A stretch of DNA of 64,000 nucleotides. Source: Nonomuraea gerenzanensis (lineage in GTDB: Bacteria; Actinomycetota; Actinomycetes; Streptosporangiales; Streptosporangiaceae). Below the pieces are notes generated by a model. The model did no database searches and was not told the DNA's origin. It saw only the letters and a list, made by a program, of their open reading frames with translations. Both the position numbers and the translations under genes were made by a program. Within the stretch, counting starts at the first letter, position 1. Every line of letters starts with the position of its first letter. The DNA is taken from contig NZ_CP084058.1 in the NCBI RefSeq assembly GCF_020215645.1, positions 5,580,001 through 5,644,000 of the forward strand. Direction: 5' to 3'. Below are positions 52,937 through 62,126 of the stretch, one piece after another.

Positions 52937-54298
52937 ATGGCTCGTCGAGTTCGCCCCGGCAGGTCCGGGACCGCGCTGGTGATCGCCTTGGGGACGCTGG
53001 CCGCCGCCTGCGCGGCCCCCGGCAGCAACAGCCCGCAACCTCAGGCCACCGGCACGTCCCCGGCCTCCACGGCACCCGCGTGCGGCTCGGCGCCGGTCAC
53101 GATGAGCGGCTACTTCGAGACCGGCTTCCCGCTGCCCAAGGCGCTGACCACCGAGTTCACCAAGCAGCACCCGAACGTGACGTGGAACGTCCGCGAGGAC
53201 CAATTCGCGATCATCACGCAGAACGCCCCGCGGGTGCTGGCGGACAACCCGCCCGACCTGATGCGCCTGCCCCAGGTCTCCGAGCTGGTCAAGGACGACC
53301 TGCTGAAGAACCTCGACGGCTACGCGACGGCGTTCGGCTGGGACAAGTGGCCGGCCTCCCAGCTGGAGCAGCTGCGCCTGGGCCCCGGCGGCCGTCCGCG
53401 CGGCGAGGGCTCCCTGTACGCCCTGGGCCTCAACATGAGCATGACCGGCCTGTTCTACAACAAGAAGCTCGCCACCCAGATCGGCATGTCGGCGCCGCCC
53501 ACCACGCTGGCCGAGCTCGACCAGGCGCTCGAGAAGGCCAAGCAGGCGGGCATCACGCCCATCCTGCAGTTCAACGGCGGCGCCACCGGCGGCCTGGCCT
53601 TCCCGCTGCAGAACCTCATGGCCTCCTACGGCCCCGCCGCGCCCATCAACGACTGGATCTTCCAGAAGCCCGGCGCCACCATCGACACCCCGGCCAACCT
53701 CCAGGCCACCCAGCACCTGGAGAAGTGGATCAAGGCCGGCTACTTCCAGAAGGACGTCAACGCGGTCGACTACGCGACCATGATGAGCCGCTTCATCGAC
53801 GGCCAGGGGCTGTTCATGTTCAACGGCGACTGGGAGTCGGGCAACCTCGACAAGCAGATGGCGGGCAACGTCGGCTTCACCCTGATGCCGCCCGCCCAGC
53901 AAGGCGGCAAGCGCGCCGCCATGTCGGCGCCCCTCACCTTCGGCATCGCCGCGAACGCCAAGAACGCCGACTGCGCCGCCTTCTTCCTCAACTGGGTGGC
54001 CACCGACAAGCGGGCCAGGGAGATCGGCGTCGAGATCGGCGGATCGCGCCCGATGGGACCGGCCGACGCGTACATGCCGGAGGTCGGCTCCGACAAGGTC
54101 ACCGCGAGCACCCTGGCGGCCGGGGCGGACATCGCCAAGGACGACGGCGCGATGGACTTCATCGCCAACGCCACCGGCGCCATCTACGCCAAGAGCTGGA
54201 CCCCCAACCTGCAGAAACTCGTGGCCGGTCAGCAGACGCCGCAAGGGCTGCTGAAGGCCGTCCAGGCCGACTACGCCGGCCAGCTCGAAGGGAACTGA
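52937..54298 (+). CDS. CUT1 sugar-binding lipoprotein
   Basis: 453 residues, GAGGAG 6 nt before ATG. The signal peptide is Arg-rich (ARRVRPGRSG) with lipobox LAAAC near residue 26. Binding-protein features: MSGYFETGFPLPKALTTEFT, VLADNPPDLMRLPQVSELVK, SLYALGLNMSMTGLFYNKKL and GLFMFNGDWESGNLDKQMAG. First gene of the importer of the GH68 cluster. Confidence 0.93.
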   Translation: MARRVRPGRSGTALVIALGTLAAACAAPGSNSPQPQATGTSPASTAPACGSAPVTMSGYFETGFPLPKALTTEFTKQHPNVTWNVREDQFAIITQNAPRVLADNPPDLMRLPQVSELVKDDLLKNLDGYATAFGWDKWPASQLEQLRLGPGGRPRGEGSLYALGLNMSMTGLFYNKKLATQIGMSAPPTTLAELDQALEKAKQAGITPILQFNGGATGGLAFPLQNLMASYGPAAPINDWIFQKPGATIDTPANLQATQHLEKWIKAGYFQKDVNAVDYATMMSRFIDGQGLFMFNGDWESGNLDKQMAGNVGFTLMPPAQQGGKRAAMSAPLTFGIAANAKNADCAAFFLNWVATDKRAREIGVEIGGSRPMGPADAYMPEVGSDKVTASTLAAGADIAKDDGAMDFIANATGAIYAKSWTPNLQKLVAGQQTPQGLLKAVQADYAGQLEGN

Positions 54299-54307
54299 GC
54301 GAAGGTG

Positions 54308-55219
54308 ATGTCCCGGTCCGCGCATCGGCGGCCGGCCACCACCAGGCTGCGCGGCGCGCGCGGCCTGGTCGGCTGGCTGTTCGTGCTTCCGGCGCTCGGC
54401 TTCTACGCGGTGTTCGTGCTGCGCCCGATCACCCTGACCTTCCAGTACTCGCTCTACGACTGGAACGGCATCGGCCCCTCCACCTGGGTGGGGCCGGCCA
54501 ACTACGGCAAGGTCTTCACCGACCCCGACCTGTTCGACTCGCTGGTCAACGCCTTCCAGCTCATCGTCTTCTTCAGCGCCGTGCCGGTCGTGCTCGGCCT
54601 GGCCAGTGCCGCGACGATCAGGCGCATCGCCGCCAGCCGGCTCGCCCTCGTGGCGCGCACCGTGCTCTTCCTGCCCCAGGTGATCCCGCTGGTCGCGGCC
54701 GGCATCGCGTGGAGCTGGCTGCTGGCCTCCACCGGCGTGGTCAACCAGCTGCTCACGCTCGTCGGCCTCGGCGGCGTGACCCGCGCCTGGCTGGGCGACT
54801 TCGCCACCGCCCTGCCGGCGGTCGGCATGATCGGTGCTTGGGTGCTGCTCGGCCTGTGCACGCTGCTGCTCCTGGCGGGCATGAGCAAGATCGATCCGGC
54901 GCTGTACGAGGCCGCCCGCCTCGACGGCGCGGGCCCGTGGCGCGAGTTCGTCTCCATCACGGTCCCGAGCCTCCGGCAGGAGATCGCGGTCTGCGTCACC
55001 GTCACCGTCATCGCCGCCCTGGCCAGCTTCGACATCATCTACATCGCCACCCAAGGCGGCCCGGGCAACACCACGATGGTGCCCGGCCTGCAGATCTACT
55101 ACCTGGCCTTCTCCGAGCGCGAGGTGGGCACGGCCTCGGCCCTGGCCATGGTCCTCATGGTCCTCGTGATCGCCTGCGCCCTGCCCATCCAGTGGTTCGC
55201 GAAGGACGGCAACAAATGA
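54308..55219 (+). CDS. CUT1 sugar ABC permease (MalF type)
   Basis: 303 residues from ATG 54308 (GTG 54305 adds one). First helix LVGWLFVLPALGFYAVFVLR, loop LTFQYSLYDWNGIGPSTWVG and EAA loop ALYEAARLDGAGPWREFVSI, then TVPSLRQ. ATGA overlap with the next permease. Confidence 0.93.
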   Translation: MSRSAHRRPATTRLRGARGLVGWLFVLPALGFYAVFVLRPITLTFQYSLYDWNGIGPSTWVGPANYGKVFTDPDLFDSLVNAFQLIVFFSAVPVVLGLASAATIRRIAASRLALVARTVLFLPQVIPLVAAGIAWSWLLASTGVVNQLLTLVGLGGVTRAWLGDFATALPAVGMIGAWVLLGLCTLLLLAGMSKIDPALYEAARLDGAGPWREFVSITVPSLRQEIAVCVTVTVIAALASFDIIYIATQGGPGNTTMVPGLQIYYLAFSEREVGTASALAMVLMVLVIACALPIQWFAKDGNK

Positions 55220-56040
55220 TCACCGCCCGGCGGGAGTCCTGGACCGGCAGGCTGCTGCTCGTCCTCATGATGGCGGTCACGCTCCTGCCGTTCCTCAGCC
55301 TGTTCGTCACCGCCCTGCACCCCTCAGGCACCTACCCGGCCGGGCTCGCCTGGCCGGACGACCCGCAGTGGGGCAACTTCCTGCGCGCCTTCGAGGCCGC
55401 GAACATGGGCGCGCTGCTGTGGTCGAGCGTCCTCATCGTGCTGGGCGTGGTGCCGATCTCGATCCTGCTCGGCACGATGGCCGGCTTCGCCATCGGCCAC
55501 CTGCGCGTCATCGGAGGGCGCGTGGTCTTCCTGCTGTTCGTGCTCGGCCTGACCCTGCCCTTCGAGGGCGTCATCACGCCGCTGTACTACCAGCTGCGCG
55601 ACATGGGGCTGCTGAACACCCGCTGGGCCATCATCCTGCCGCTCATCGGCCTGTTCATGCCGTTCTCCGTCTTCTGGATGCGCGCCCACTTCGTCAACAT
55701 GCCGGGCGAGCTGTCCGAGAGCGCCCGCATGGACGGGGCCAACGTGTGGCAGCTGTTCCGGCGCATCCACGTGCCCCTGGCCATGCCGGCGATCTCGTCC
55801 CTGGGCATCCTGCTGTTCCTGTGGACGTGGAACCAGTTTCTGCTGGCCATCGTCCTGGTCGACGACCCCGCCAAGCGCACGATGTCGGGCGCGCTGGGCG
55901 CCTTCCAGGGCCAGTGGGGGACCGACATCCCGCTGCTGTGCGCGGGATCGCTGCTCATCCTGACCCCCACGCTCGTGATCTTCCTCATCTTCCAGCGCCA
56001 CTTCGTCAAGGCCCTCCTTCAGGGCTCCCTGAAGGGCTGA
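55216..56040 (+). CDS. CUT1 sugar ABC permease (MalG type)
   Basis: 274 residues. EAA loop ELSESARMDGANVWQLFRRI, then HVPLAMPA; here the canonical EAA is ESA. Ends KALLQGSLKG. It is followed 62 bp later by the GH68 gene, probably in the same transcript. Confidence 0.93.
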   Translation: MITARRESWTGRLLLVLMMAVTLLPFLSLFVTALHPSGTYPAGLAWPDDPQWGNFLRAFEAANMGALLWSSVLIVLGVVPISILLGTMAGFAIGHLRVIGGRVVFLLFVLGLTLPFEGVITPLYYQLRDMGLLNTRWAIILPLIGLFMPFSVFWMRAHFVNMPGELSESARMDGANVWQLFRRIHVPLAMPAISSLGILLFLWTWNQFLLAIVLVDDPAKRTMSGALGAFQGQWGTDIPLLCAGSLLILTPTLVIFLIFQRHFVKALLQGSLKG

Positions 56041-56102
56041 CGGCGCAGGCCCTGACCACAGCCATCTCCACCACATCCCCCAGGCGAAAGCAGAGGTCGT
56101 CC

Positions 56103-57284
56103 ATGCCCGTACGAGGACAACCACGGGTCGTGAGCGGTGACCGGCCGGCGCGCTGGACCCACCGGCACCTCGGCCTGCTCGCCGAGAGCGCCGCGACCAC
56201 GGCACCCCTCATCGACCCCACGGCCCTGCCCCGGATCCTGCCCGGCCACCACCTCTGGGACCTGTGGCCCGTCCAGGACGAGGACGGCTCCACGAGCGTC
56301 GCGGGCGGCCGCGAGCTGTGGATGGCCCTGTCGGCTCCCGACCGCGGCCACCCCGAGGAGCGCCACGACCACGCCAGGATCCGCCTGCTCGGCAAGAAGG
56401 GCAACGAGTGGACGGACCTGGGCGACGCCTTCCCCGACGGCGCCTCCCCGGGCAGCCGCGAATGGTCCGGCTCGGCGATCCGCCGCCCCGACGGGACCGT
56501 GTCGGTGTACTACACGGCCGCCGGGCGGCGCGGCGAGTCGCCTCCGACGTACCGGCAGAGCGTCGTCGAGGCCCGCACCACCGTCATCGCCGACGGGGAC
56601 CGGGTCACGCTGCGCCCAGACGCCCCGCACCGCGAGATCCTGCGCTCCGACGAGCGGACGTATCTGCCGGCCGACGGGGTGCCGGGCAACCTCAGGGCCT
56701 TTCGCGATCCGGGCTGGTTCCGCGATCCGGCCGACGGCGTCGACCGCCTGCTCGTCGCCGCGTCCACGCCCTGGCAGGACACCTTCACCGGCGCCATCGC
56801 CCTGGCCGAGCCACGCGACGGCGCCTGGTCCCTGCTCCCGCCCCTGCTCGTCGCCGAAGGAGTCAACCACGAGATCGAACGCCCGCACGTCATCGTCCAC
56901 GACTCCCGCTACCACCTCTTCTTCTGCACCCACCGCCACTCCTTCGACCCGGCCCACCCCGCGCCCACCGGCCTGTACGGCTTCGCCGCGCCTGCCCTGG
57001 CCGGACCGTACGAGCCGCTCAACGGCTCCGGGCTCGTGATCGGCAACCCCGCCGGCCGGCCGGACCAGGCCTACGCCTGGCTGGTGCTGCCGGATCTGCA
57101 CGTGGTCAGCTTCGCCAACTACCGATCGCCCCAGGGGGTGGATCTGCGGCACGCGCCGGCCGCGCAGGCGCGGGCCGGTTTCGGCGGCACCGTCGCCCCG
57201 ACGCTCAAGCTGACCCTGGACGGCCTGAGCACCTCCGTCGTTCCGGTGCCGGAAGACCTGCGGGGCACCCCGACCGGTCCTTGA
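56103..57284 (+). CDS. GH68 family fructan enzyme without signal peptide
   Basis: 393 residues from ATG 56103 with AGAGG upstream. GH68 five-bladed propeller residues: Asp53 in LWDLWPVQD (nucleophile), EWSGSA at 120-125, FRDPGW with Asp202 (transition-state stabiliser) and Glu259 in EIERPHV (acid/base). Known GH68 enzymes are levansucrases, inulosucrases and beta-fructofuranosidases and are normally exported; here no signal peptide is seen. With a LacI repressor and a sugar importer it more likely hydrolyses imported sucrose or fructo-oligosaccharides in the cytosol. Length matches a compact GH68 without extra C-terminal domains. Confidence 0.88.
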   Translation: MPVRGQPRVVSGDRPARWTHRHLGLLAESAATTAPLIDPTALPRILPGHHLWDLWPVQDEDGSTSVAGGRELWMALSAPDRGHPEERHDHARIRLLGKKGNEWTDLGDAFPDGASPGSREWSGSAIRRPDGTVSVYYTAAGRRGESPPTYRQSVVEARTTVIADGDRVTLRPDAPHREILRSDERTYLPADGVPGNLRAFRDPGWFRDPADGVDRLLVAASTPWQDTFTGAIALAEPRDGAWSLLPPLLVAEGVNHEIERPHVIVHDSRYHLFFCTHRHSFDPAHPAPTGLYGFAAPALAGPYEPLNGSGLVIGNPAGRPDQAYAWLVLPDLHVVSFANYRSPQGVDLRHAPAAQARAGFGGTVAPTLKLTLDGLSTSVVPVPEDLRGTPTGP

Positions 57285-57325
57285 CCGGGTGATCGGCCAG
57301 TCTGTGCGGCGGCGAAGGAACGGGC

Positions 57326-57847
57326 TCAGGGCCGCGCGTCCGGATGGAGGGCCCGGGCGCACGACGTGAGCGTCTCCGCGAGTGTCGTACGGTCCGGGTC
57401 GTCGATCTCGGCCAGCATGACGGCCTCGATGCCGTCGAGGGAGAGGTCGCACCGCCGCAGGGTGTTCAGGCCCTTCGGGGTGAGGCGGGTGCGCAGCGCG
57501 CGGCCGCCACGGGGATGCGGGTCGCGCCGGATCAGGCCGCGTTGTTCGAGGTCGCGGATGACCAGGTTCATCGCCTGCGGGGTGACGAAGGCGATGCGGG
57601 CCAGGTCGGCCGAGGACGGGGCGTCGCGCAGGCGCAGCTCGCTGAGCGCCATGTACTCGGTGGTCGTCAGGCCGTGCCGGGCGAGCGCCTCGTCCAGGCA
57701 GGCACGGATGCGGCGTTCCAGCCGGAACACCAGGTAGCTCACGCGGGGCGGCGGCGCGTGCGGCGCGGCGGCCGCGGGGACAGCCGGATCGGTCACCAGG
57801 AGACAATATCGCGCCCTCTCATGAATGGGTCGCGATGTAAGTTTCAT
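57326..57847 (-). CDS. MarR family regulator
   Basis: 173 residues from ATG 57847. Winged helix at about 60-120: SSADLARIAFVTPQAMNLVI then RDLEQRGLIRRDPHPRGGRA, with the wing DPHPRGGRALRTRLT. Helices on both sides form the dimer interface. Two similar palindromes are found in the intergenic region upstream of its gene, shared with the divergent CE1 esterase, so autorepression and control of the esterase are plausible. An N-terminal extension of about 30 residues could be shorter if a later start is used. Confidence 0.9.
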   Translation of the reverse strand: MKLTSRPIHERARYCLLVTDPAVPAAAAPHAPPPRVSYLVFRLERRIRACLDEALARHGLTTTEYMALSELRLRDAPSSADLARIAFVTPQAMNLVIRDLEQRGLIRRDPHPRGGRALRTRLTPKGLNTLRRCDLSLDGIEAVMLAEIDDPDRTTLAETLTSCARALHPDARP

Positions 57848-57852
57848 CCCCG

Positions 57853-57884
57853 TATCAAGGACCTTGATAGCAAGTTACTTGATA
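57853..57884. promoter_or_regulatory. Twin MarR operators
   Basis: A perfect TATCAAGGaCCTTGATA at 57853-57869 (8-bp arms) is followed by the imperfect TAGCAAGTTACTTGATA at 57868-57884. They lie next to the marR start and about 145 bp from the divergent esterase start. The rest of 57885-58026 shows only the AAGGAGG ribosome site. Confidence 0.65.
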
Positions 57885-58026
57885 ACCAGGGGAAACGGCT
57901 TTCCACCGGTCACGCGAATCCGGCGTGCATTGACGATGAATCGCAGCCCTTCTATTTTCCAGCGACCGAGGCCAATCCGCGGCGAACCGATCCGCGGCGC
58001 CGCGGGAATGAAAAGGAGGAGCGCGC

Positions 58027-59583
58027 ATGAGACGATTGACCACGGTGCTGGCTGGTGCCTGCGCCGCGGCGCTCTTTGCCGTCATGACCGTGGTGCTCGG
58101 ATCGCCGGCCGCCGCCGCCACGCTGGTGGAGGTGACGAGCTTCGGCAACAACCCGGGCAACATGCGGATGCACGTCTACGTGCCCGACTCGCGCCCGGCC
58201 TCGCCGGCGATCGTGGTGGCGATGCATGGCTGTGGCGGCTCCGGCCCCGGCTTCTACCAGGGCAGCGAGTTCGCCTCGCTGGCGGATCGGTACGGCTTCG
58301 TCGTCATCTATCCGACCGCCACCCAGTCGGCGGGGTTCGGCAACTGCTTCGACACCTGGTCCGACGCGGCCAAGCGGCGCGGCGGCGGCAGCGATCCGGT
58401 CTCCATCGCCTCGATGATCGACTACGTCGAGCGGACCCATCAGGCAGACCCGAACCGGGTCTACGCCACCGGAAGCTCGTCCGGCGGCATGATGACCCAG
58501 CATCTGCTCGCCGTCTACCCGGACGTGTTCAAGGCGGGCGCCTCCTTCATGGGGGTGCCCTTCAACTGCTTCGCCGGCGCCTCCGACTTCCCGCCGGGAA
58601 GCAGCAGGTGCACCGGCGGCAGCATGGACCGGACACCCCAGCAGTGGGGCGACGCGGTCCGCCAGGCGTACCCGGGCTATTCCGGCCCCCGCCCGCGCGT
58701 GCAGCTGTGGCACGGCACCGGTGACACCCTCGTGCCCCACTCGCTGCTGCGGGAGTCGATCGAGCAGTGGACCAATGTGTTCGGGCTGAGCCAGACCCCG
58801 ACCAGCACCGACACCCCGCAGGCGAACTGGAACCGCAGCCGGTACGCCGACGCCTCCGGCACCGTGCGGGTGGAGGCGTACAGCATCCAGGGCGCCGGGC
58901 ACGTCCTTCCGCAGAGCGGCATGGCCCTGCGCGCGATCGAGTTCTTCGGCCTGACCACCAGCCAGACCGACACCACGCCGCCGACCGCCCCGGCAGGGCT
59001 CACCGCCTCGGGCACCACCGCCACCGGCACCGGCCTGACCTGGACGGCCTCCACCGACGACACCGGCGTGACCGGCTACGAGGTCCTGCGCGCCCCCGGC
59101 GCGACGGGCGGCACGTTCACCAGGGCCGGCACCTCGGCCACCACCTCGTTCACCGACACGGGCCTGACCGCGAACACCACCTACCGCTACCAGGTCCGCG
59201 CCTACGACGCCGCCGGCAACCTCTCACCGGTCTCCGGCACCGTCCAGATCACCACTCAGGCGGGCGGCACGACCGGTGCCTGCTCGGCCACCCCGACGGT
59301 GCAGTCGCAGTGGGGGAGCGGGTACGTGATCCACCCGCTGCGGATCGCCAACACCGGCACCTCGACGATCAACGGCTGGACCGTCACCTTCACCCTGCCG
59401 GCCGGGCACACCCTGACCGGCTCGTGGAACGCCACCGTCACCACCAGCGGCCAGAGCGTCACGGTCAGAAGCGTCAGCCACAACGGCACGCTCGCTCCGG
59501 GAGCCGCCACCACCAGCGTCGGCTTCCAGGCGAGCAGACCCAACGGCGACACCGCCCTGCCGTCCGGCTACACCTGCGCCTGA
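58027..59583 (+). CDS. Secreted CE1/PHB-depolymerase-type esterase with FN3 and CBM2
   Basis: 518 residues, AAAAGGAGG before ATG 58027. Sec signal peptide 1-31 (SPAAAA). Residues about 35-310: alpha/beta hydrolase of the LpqC/PHB depolymerase group with nucleophile Ser in TGSSSGGMM, oxyanion HGCGGSGPGFYQGS and His in GAGHVLP. Then FN3 about 320-410 (PPTAPAGLTASGTTATGTGL) and a CBM2 about 418-518 (VQSQWGSGYVIHPLRIANTG). This domain order is typical of acetyl xylan or feruloyl esterases binding cellulose. Divergent from marR. Confidence 0.92.
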   Translation: MRRLTTVLAGACAAALFAVMTVVLGSPAAAATLVEVTSFGNNPGNMRMHVYVPDSRPASPAIVVAMHGCGGSGPGFYQGSEFASLADRYGFVVIYPTATQSAGFGNCFDTWSDAAKRRGGGSDPVSIASMIDYVERTHQADPNRVYATGSSSGGMMTQHLLAVYPDVFKAGASFMGVPFNCFAGASDFPPGSSRCTGGSMDRTPQQWGDAVRQAYPGYSGPRPRVQLWHGTGDTLVPHSLLRESIEQWTNVFGLSQTPTSTDTPQANWNRSRYADASGTVRVEAYSIQGAGHVLPQSGMALRAIEFFGLTTSQTDTTPPTAPAGLTASGTTATGTGLTWTASTDDTGVTGYEVLRAPGATGGTFTRAGTSATTSFTDTGLTANTTYRYQVRAYDAAGNLSPVSGTVQITTQAGGTTGACSATPTVQSQWGSGYVIHPLRIANTGTSTINGWTVTFTLPAGHTLTGSWNATVTTSGQSVTVRSVSHNGTLAPGAATTSVGFQASRPNGDTALPSGYTCA

Positions 59584-59590
59584 CCACCTG

Positions 59591-59630
59591 ATCACGGTCC
59601 CGGCCCCGACAGCGGGGACGGGACCGTGAT
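59591..59630 (+). terminator. Strong terminator after CE1 esterase
   Basis: A 12-bp outer stem (ATCACGGTCCCG/CGGGACCGTGAT) with a second CCCC/GGGG stem inside, 7 nt after the stop codon. Confidence 0.85.
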
Positions 59631-59719
59631 CGGCAATGGCGGTCTCCGTCGTGGCCCTGAGGCGTACGGCAAGCAGCGGATTCCCCGGGGGACCGACACA
59701 GGCGCGTAGGGTTGGACGG

Positions 59720-60685
59720 GTGTCTGTCGCGCGCCGTGGTGTCCTGCTGGGGGTGGCCGCGTACGTCCTGTGGGGGCTGTCCGCCCTCTACTGGCCGCTG
59801 GTCGAGCCCACCGGCTCGCTGGAGGTCCTGGCGCTGCGCGCGCTCTGGTCGCCGGTGGCGATCGCGCTGCTGGTGCTCGCGCTGGGCCGCCGCGGCCGGC
59901 TGGCCGCGCTCCTGCGCCGCCGGCGTGACCTGCTGCTGCTCGCCCTGGCCAGCGCGCTGACCTCGGTCAACTGGGCGCTGTTCATCTGGGCCACGATGAA
60001 CGGGCACGTCGTGGACGCCTCGCTCGGCTACTTCATCACGCCTCTGGTCAGCGTCGCGCTGGGGGTGGCGGTCTTCGGCGAGCGGCTGAGCGGGCGCCAG
60101 TGGACGGCCATCGGCCTGGGGGCCGCCGCCGTGCTGGTCCTCACGGTCGGCTACGGCGGCCCGCCGTGGATCGCGATCGGCCTGGCGCTCACCTTCGGCG
60201 GCTACGGCCTGATCAAGAAGCGGGTGTCCGTCGGCGCCATCGAGGGGCTGATGGTGGAGACGGCCGTGGTGTTCCCGCTCGCCCTGGCGTACACCGTGTG
60301 GCTGCAGGTCACCGGCCAGGCCACGTTCGGGCACGTGTCGGTGGGCAACACCCTGCTCGGCGTCGGCGCCGGGTTCGTCATGGTGGTGCCGATGCTGCTG
60401 TTCAGCGCCGCCGCCACCAAGATCCCGCTCAGCGTGACCGGCATGCTCCAGTACATCGAGCCCATCGTGCAGTTCCTGGTCGGCCTGCTGGTCTTCAGGG
60501 AGTCGATGCCCGGCAGCCGGTGGGCGGCGTTCGGGCTGCTCTGGGCCGGGCTGGTCATGCTGGCGGCGGGCGGGCTCAGGCCACGGGGTCGGCCTGGCGC
60601 GGCTCGTCGTCCAGCTCCACCGCGCTCCGCTCGATCATCTCGAACTGGCGCATCAGGCGTTCCAGATCCGGAGGCGAGACGGTGA
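59720..60685 (+). CDS. EamA family transporter (RarD-like)
   Basis: 321 residues from GTG 59720. About ten hydrophobic helices in two EamA repeats: GVAAYVLWGLSALYWPLVEP at the N-terminus and PPWIAIGLALTFGGYGLIKK in mid-protein. The RarD-like wording suggests export of small metabolites. The last 35 residues (RPRGRPGAARRPAPPR...) are hydrophilic and overlap the 3' end of the opposite gene by 110 bp, so the tail may be a read-through extension rather than functional. Confidence 0.88.
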   Translation: MSVARRGVLLGVAAYVLWGLSALYWPLVEPTGSLEVLALRALWSPVAIALLVLALGRRGRLAALLRRRRDLLLLALASALTSVNWALFIWATMNGHVVDASLGYFITPLVSVALGVAVFGERLSGRQWTAIGLGAAAVLVLTVGYGGPPWIAIGLALTFGGYGLIKKRVSVGAIEGLMVETAVVFPLALAYTVWLQVTGQATFGHVSVGNTLLGVGAGFVMVVPMLLFSAAATKIPLSVTGMLQYIEPIVQFLVGLLVFRESMPGSRWAAFGLLWAGLVMLAAGGLRPRGRPGAARRPAPPRSARSSRTGASGVPDPEARR

Positions 60686-61442
60686 ACGTGTCGTGCACCG
60701 CCTCGCCGGCGGCCGTGTAGCTCAGCTCGTGCCCGCACGCGCCGTCCCACAGCCCCGTGATGACGCGCATGGGCGGGGGCAGGCGGTCCACCTGCACGCG
60801 GCGCACCTTGACCCCGGCGGCGAGCTGCTCGCGGGCCAGCGCGTCGAGGTCGTCGGTCCACTCGTGGTAGATGAACACCCGCCGGATCTGCACGCCGCGC
60901 TCCAGCGCCTCCAGCTGCGCCCGCCAGTACTGCCTGCCGACCGGTTCGCGCCACCAGGCGAGGTCCACGGCGGGGACGCTGGTGACGCACATGTGCTCGC
61001 GCGCCTGGCTGATGAGCCGCAGGAACACCTCGTTGTCGCCGTAGGGGGCGCGGAAGTGGCCGCGTTCGAGGTCGGCGAGCGTGCGCAGGCACTCCTCGAA
61101 CGCGGCGCGGCAGGCGTCCTCGGCGGGCGTGCCCTTGTAGTCGCGTTCGACGTGCTTGACCGCGCGCAGCATCGGCTCCATGAGGTCGGGCAGCCACGGG
61201 ACCTTGTCGATCGTGGACACCATCTGGCCGACCCTGGTCTCGTGGTCGATCCGGCGCTTCTCCTTGATCAGCGACTGGATCTGCAGGGTGATGACGCCGC
61301 CGATGAGCCCGGCCACGGTGCCGAGTGCCTGAGCGGTGTCCTCGCGTACGTAGAAGATCACGCCGAGCAGCACGGACAGCCCGGTGCCGACGAGCAGGAC
61401 GGGGTCGACGGCGAGCGGCGACTTCTTCTGGGGCCTCTTCAC
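60576..61442 (-). CDS. Two-TM membrane protein, unknown function
   Basis: 288 residues from GTG 61442, chosen for GGGAG 5 nt upstream; an earlier TTG (61478) is possible. Two membrane segments near the N-terminus (DPVLLVGTGLSVLLGVIFYV and ALGTVAGLIGGVITLQIQ), then a cytosolic region with a helical KEKRRIDHETRVGQMVSTID linker and an alpha/beta domain (FLRLISQAREHMCVTSVPAV; YWRAQLEALERGVQIRRVFI). The last part resembles PLD-like domains that lack the HKD motif, but I cannot name a family. Its 3' end overlaps the EamA gene. Confidence 0.75.
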   Translation of the reverse strand: MKRPQKKSPLAVDPVLLVGTGLSVLLGVIFYVREDTAQALGTVAGLIGGVITLQIQSLIKEKRRIDHETRVGQMVSTIDKVPWLPDLMEPMLRAVKHVERDYKGTPAEDACRAAFEECLRTLADLERGHFRAPYGDNEVFLRLISQAREHMCVTSVPAVDLAWWREPVGRQYWRAQLEALERGVQIRRVFIYHEWTDDLDALAREQLAAGVKVRRVQVDRLPPPMRVITGLWDGACGHELSYTAAGEAVHDTFTVSPPDLERLMRQFEMIERSAVELDDEPRQADPVA

Positions 61443-61527
61443 CAGGACTCCCGGGGGGCAGGCAGGGGGACCTCCCAATATAGTCGATCTTGTTCGGCAT
61501 CCGCCCTGCGCGAGCCGGGGCCGGGGC

Positions 61528-62124
61528 TCAGCCGTCCGTTCGCGGGCGCAGACCGTCGACGAGGAGGTCGAGCAGACGGCCGATCTGCTCCTGGGACGCG
61601 CCGGAGGCGATGGCCAGGAACACGCCGACGAACAGCGTGGTCACGTCGTCGGGGTCGATGCCCGTGCGCAGCGTGCCCGTCGCCACGCCCCGTTCGAGGA
61701 ACGTGGCGATCGTGGTGGTGACGCGCTCGCGTGAGGGAGGCGCGATGCGCCCGGAGGCGATGCCCGCGCGCAGTGTCTCCGTCATCCCGCGCTTGGTGGC
61801 GACGAACGTGGCGTACCGGCCCATCCAGGCCCGGAGCGCCACGTCGGCGGGATGCTGATCGAGCAGGACGGGGACGCTCGCGGTGACGGCGTCGAGCTCG
61901 GCGGCGTAGACGGCGTCGACGAGGTCCTCGCGCGTGGGGAAGTGGCGGTACAGGGTGCCGATGCCCACTCCGGCCTGGCGGGCGATGGCCTCCAGGGTGA
62001 CGGGGCCGTCGGCGGCGGTGAAGGCGGCCTGGGCGGCGGCGATGAGCTTGTCACGGTTGCGCCGCGCGTCGCGGCGGACCGGCGGCCCGGCGGGATCGGG
62101 CGGAGGTGTCGTGGCAGAAGTCAA
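61528..62124 (-). CDS. TetR family regulator
   Basis: 198 residues. HTH at about 19-65: NRDKLIAAAQAAFTAADGPV, LEAIARQAGVGIGTLYRHFP; C-terminal helices of the SbtR/TetR_C-like type (LFVGVFLAIASGASQEQIGR). Divergent from an aldo/keto reductase, with two identical CGGAGGCACCTCCG palindromes between, one at each gene's start. Typical arrangement for an oxidative or aldehyde stress switch. Confidence 0.92.
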   Translation of the reverse strand: MTSATTPPPDPAGPPVRRDARRNRDKLIAAAQAAFTAADGPVTLEAIARQAGVGIGTLYRHFPTREDLVDAVYAAELDAVTASVPVLLDQHPADVALRAWMGRYATFVATKRGMTETLRAGIASGRIAPPSRERVTTTIATFLERGVATGTLRTGIDPDDVTTLFVGVFLAIASGASQEQIGRLLDLLVDGLRPRTDG

Positions 62125-62126
62125 AG

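Noticed and set aside
57836..57846. TGTAAGTTTCA, one mismatch from the GAAASTTTC operators
   Set aside because: It overlaps the marR start codon, far from the LacI cluster, and the palindromes next to it explain MarR control better.
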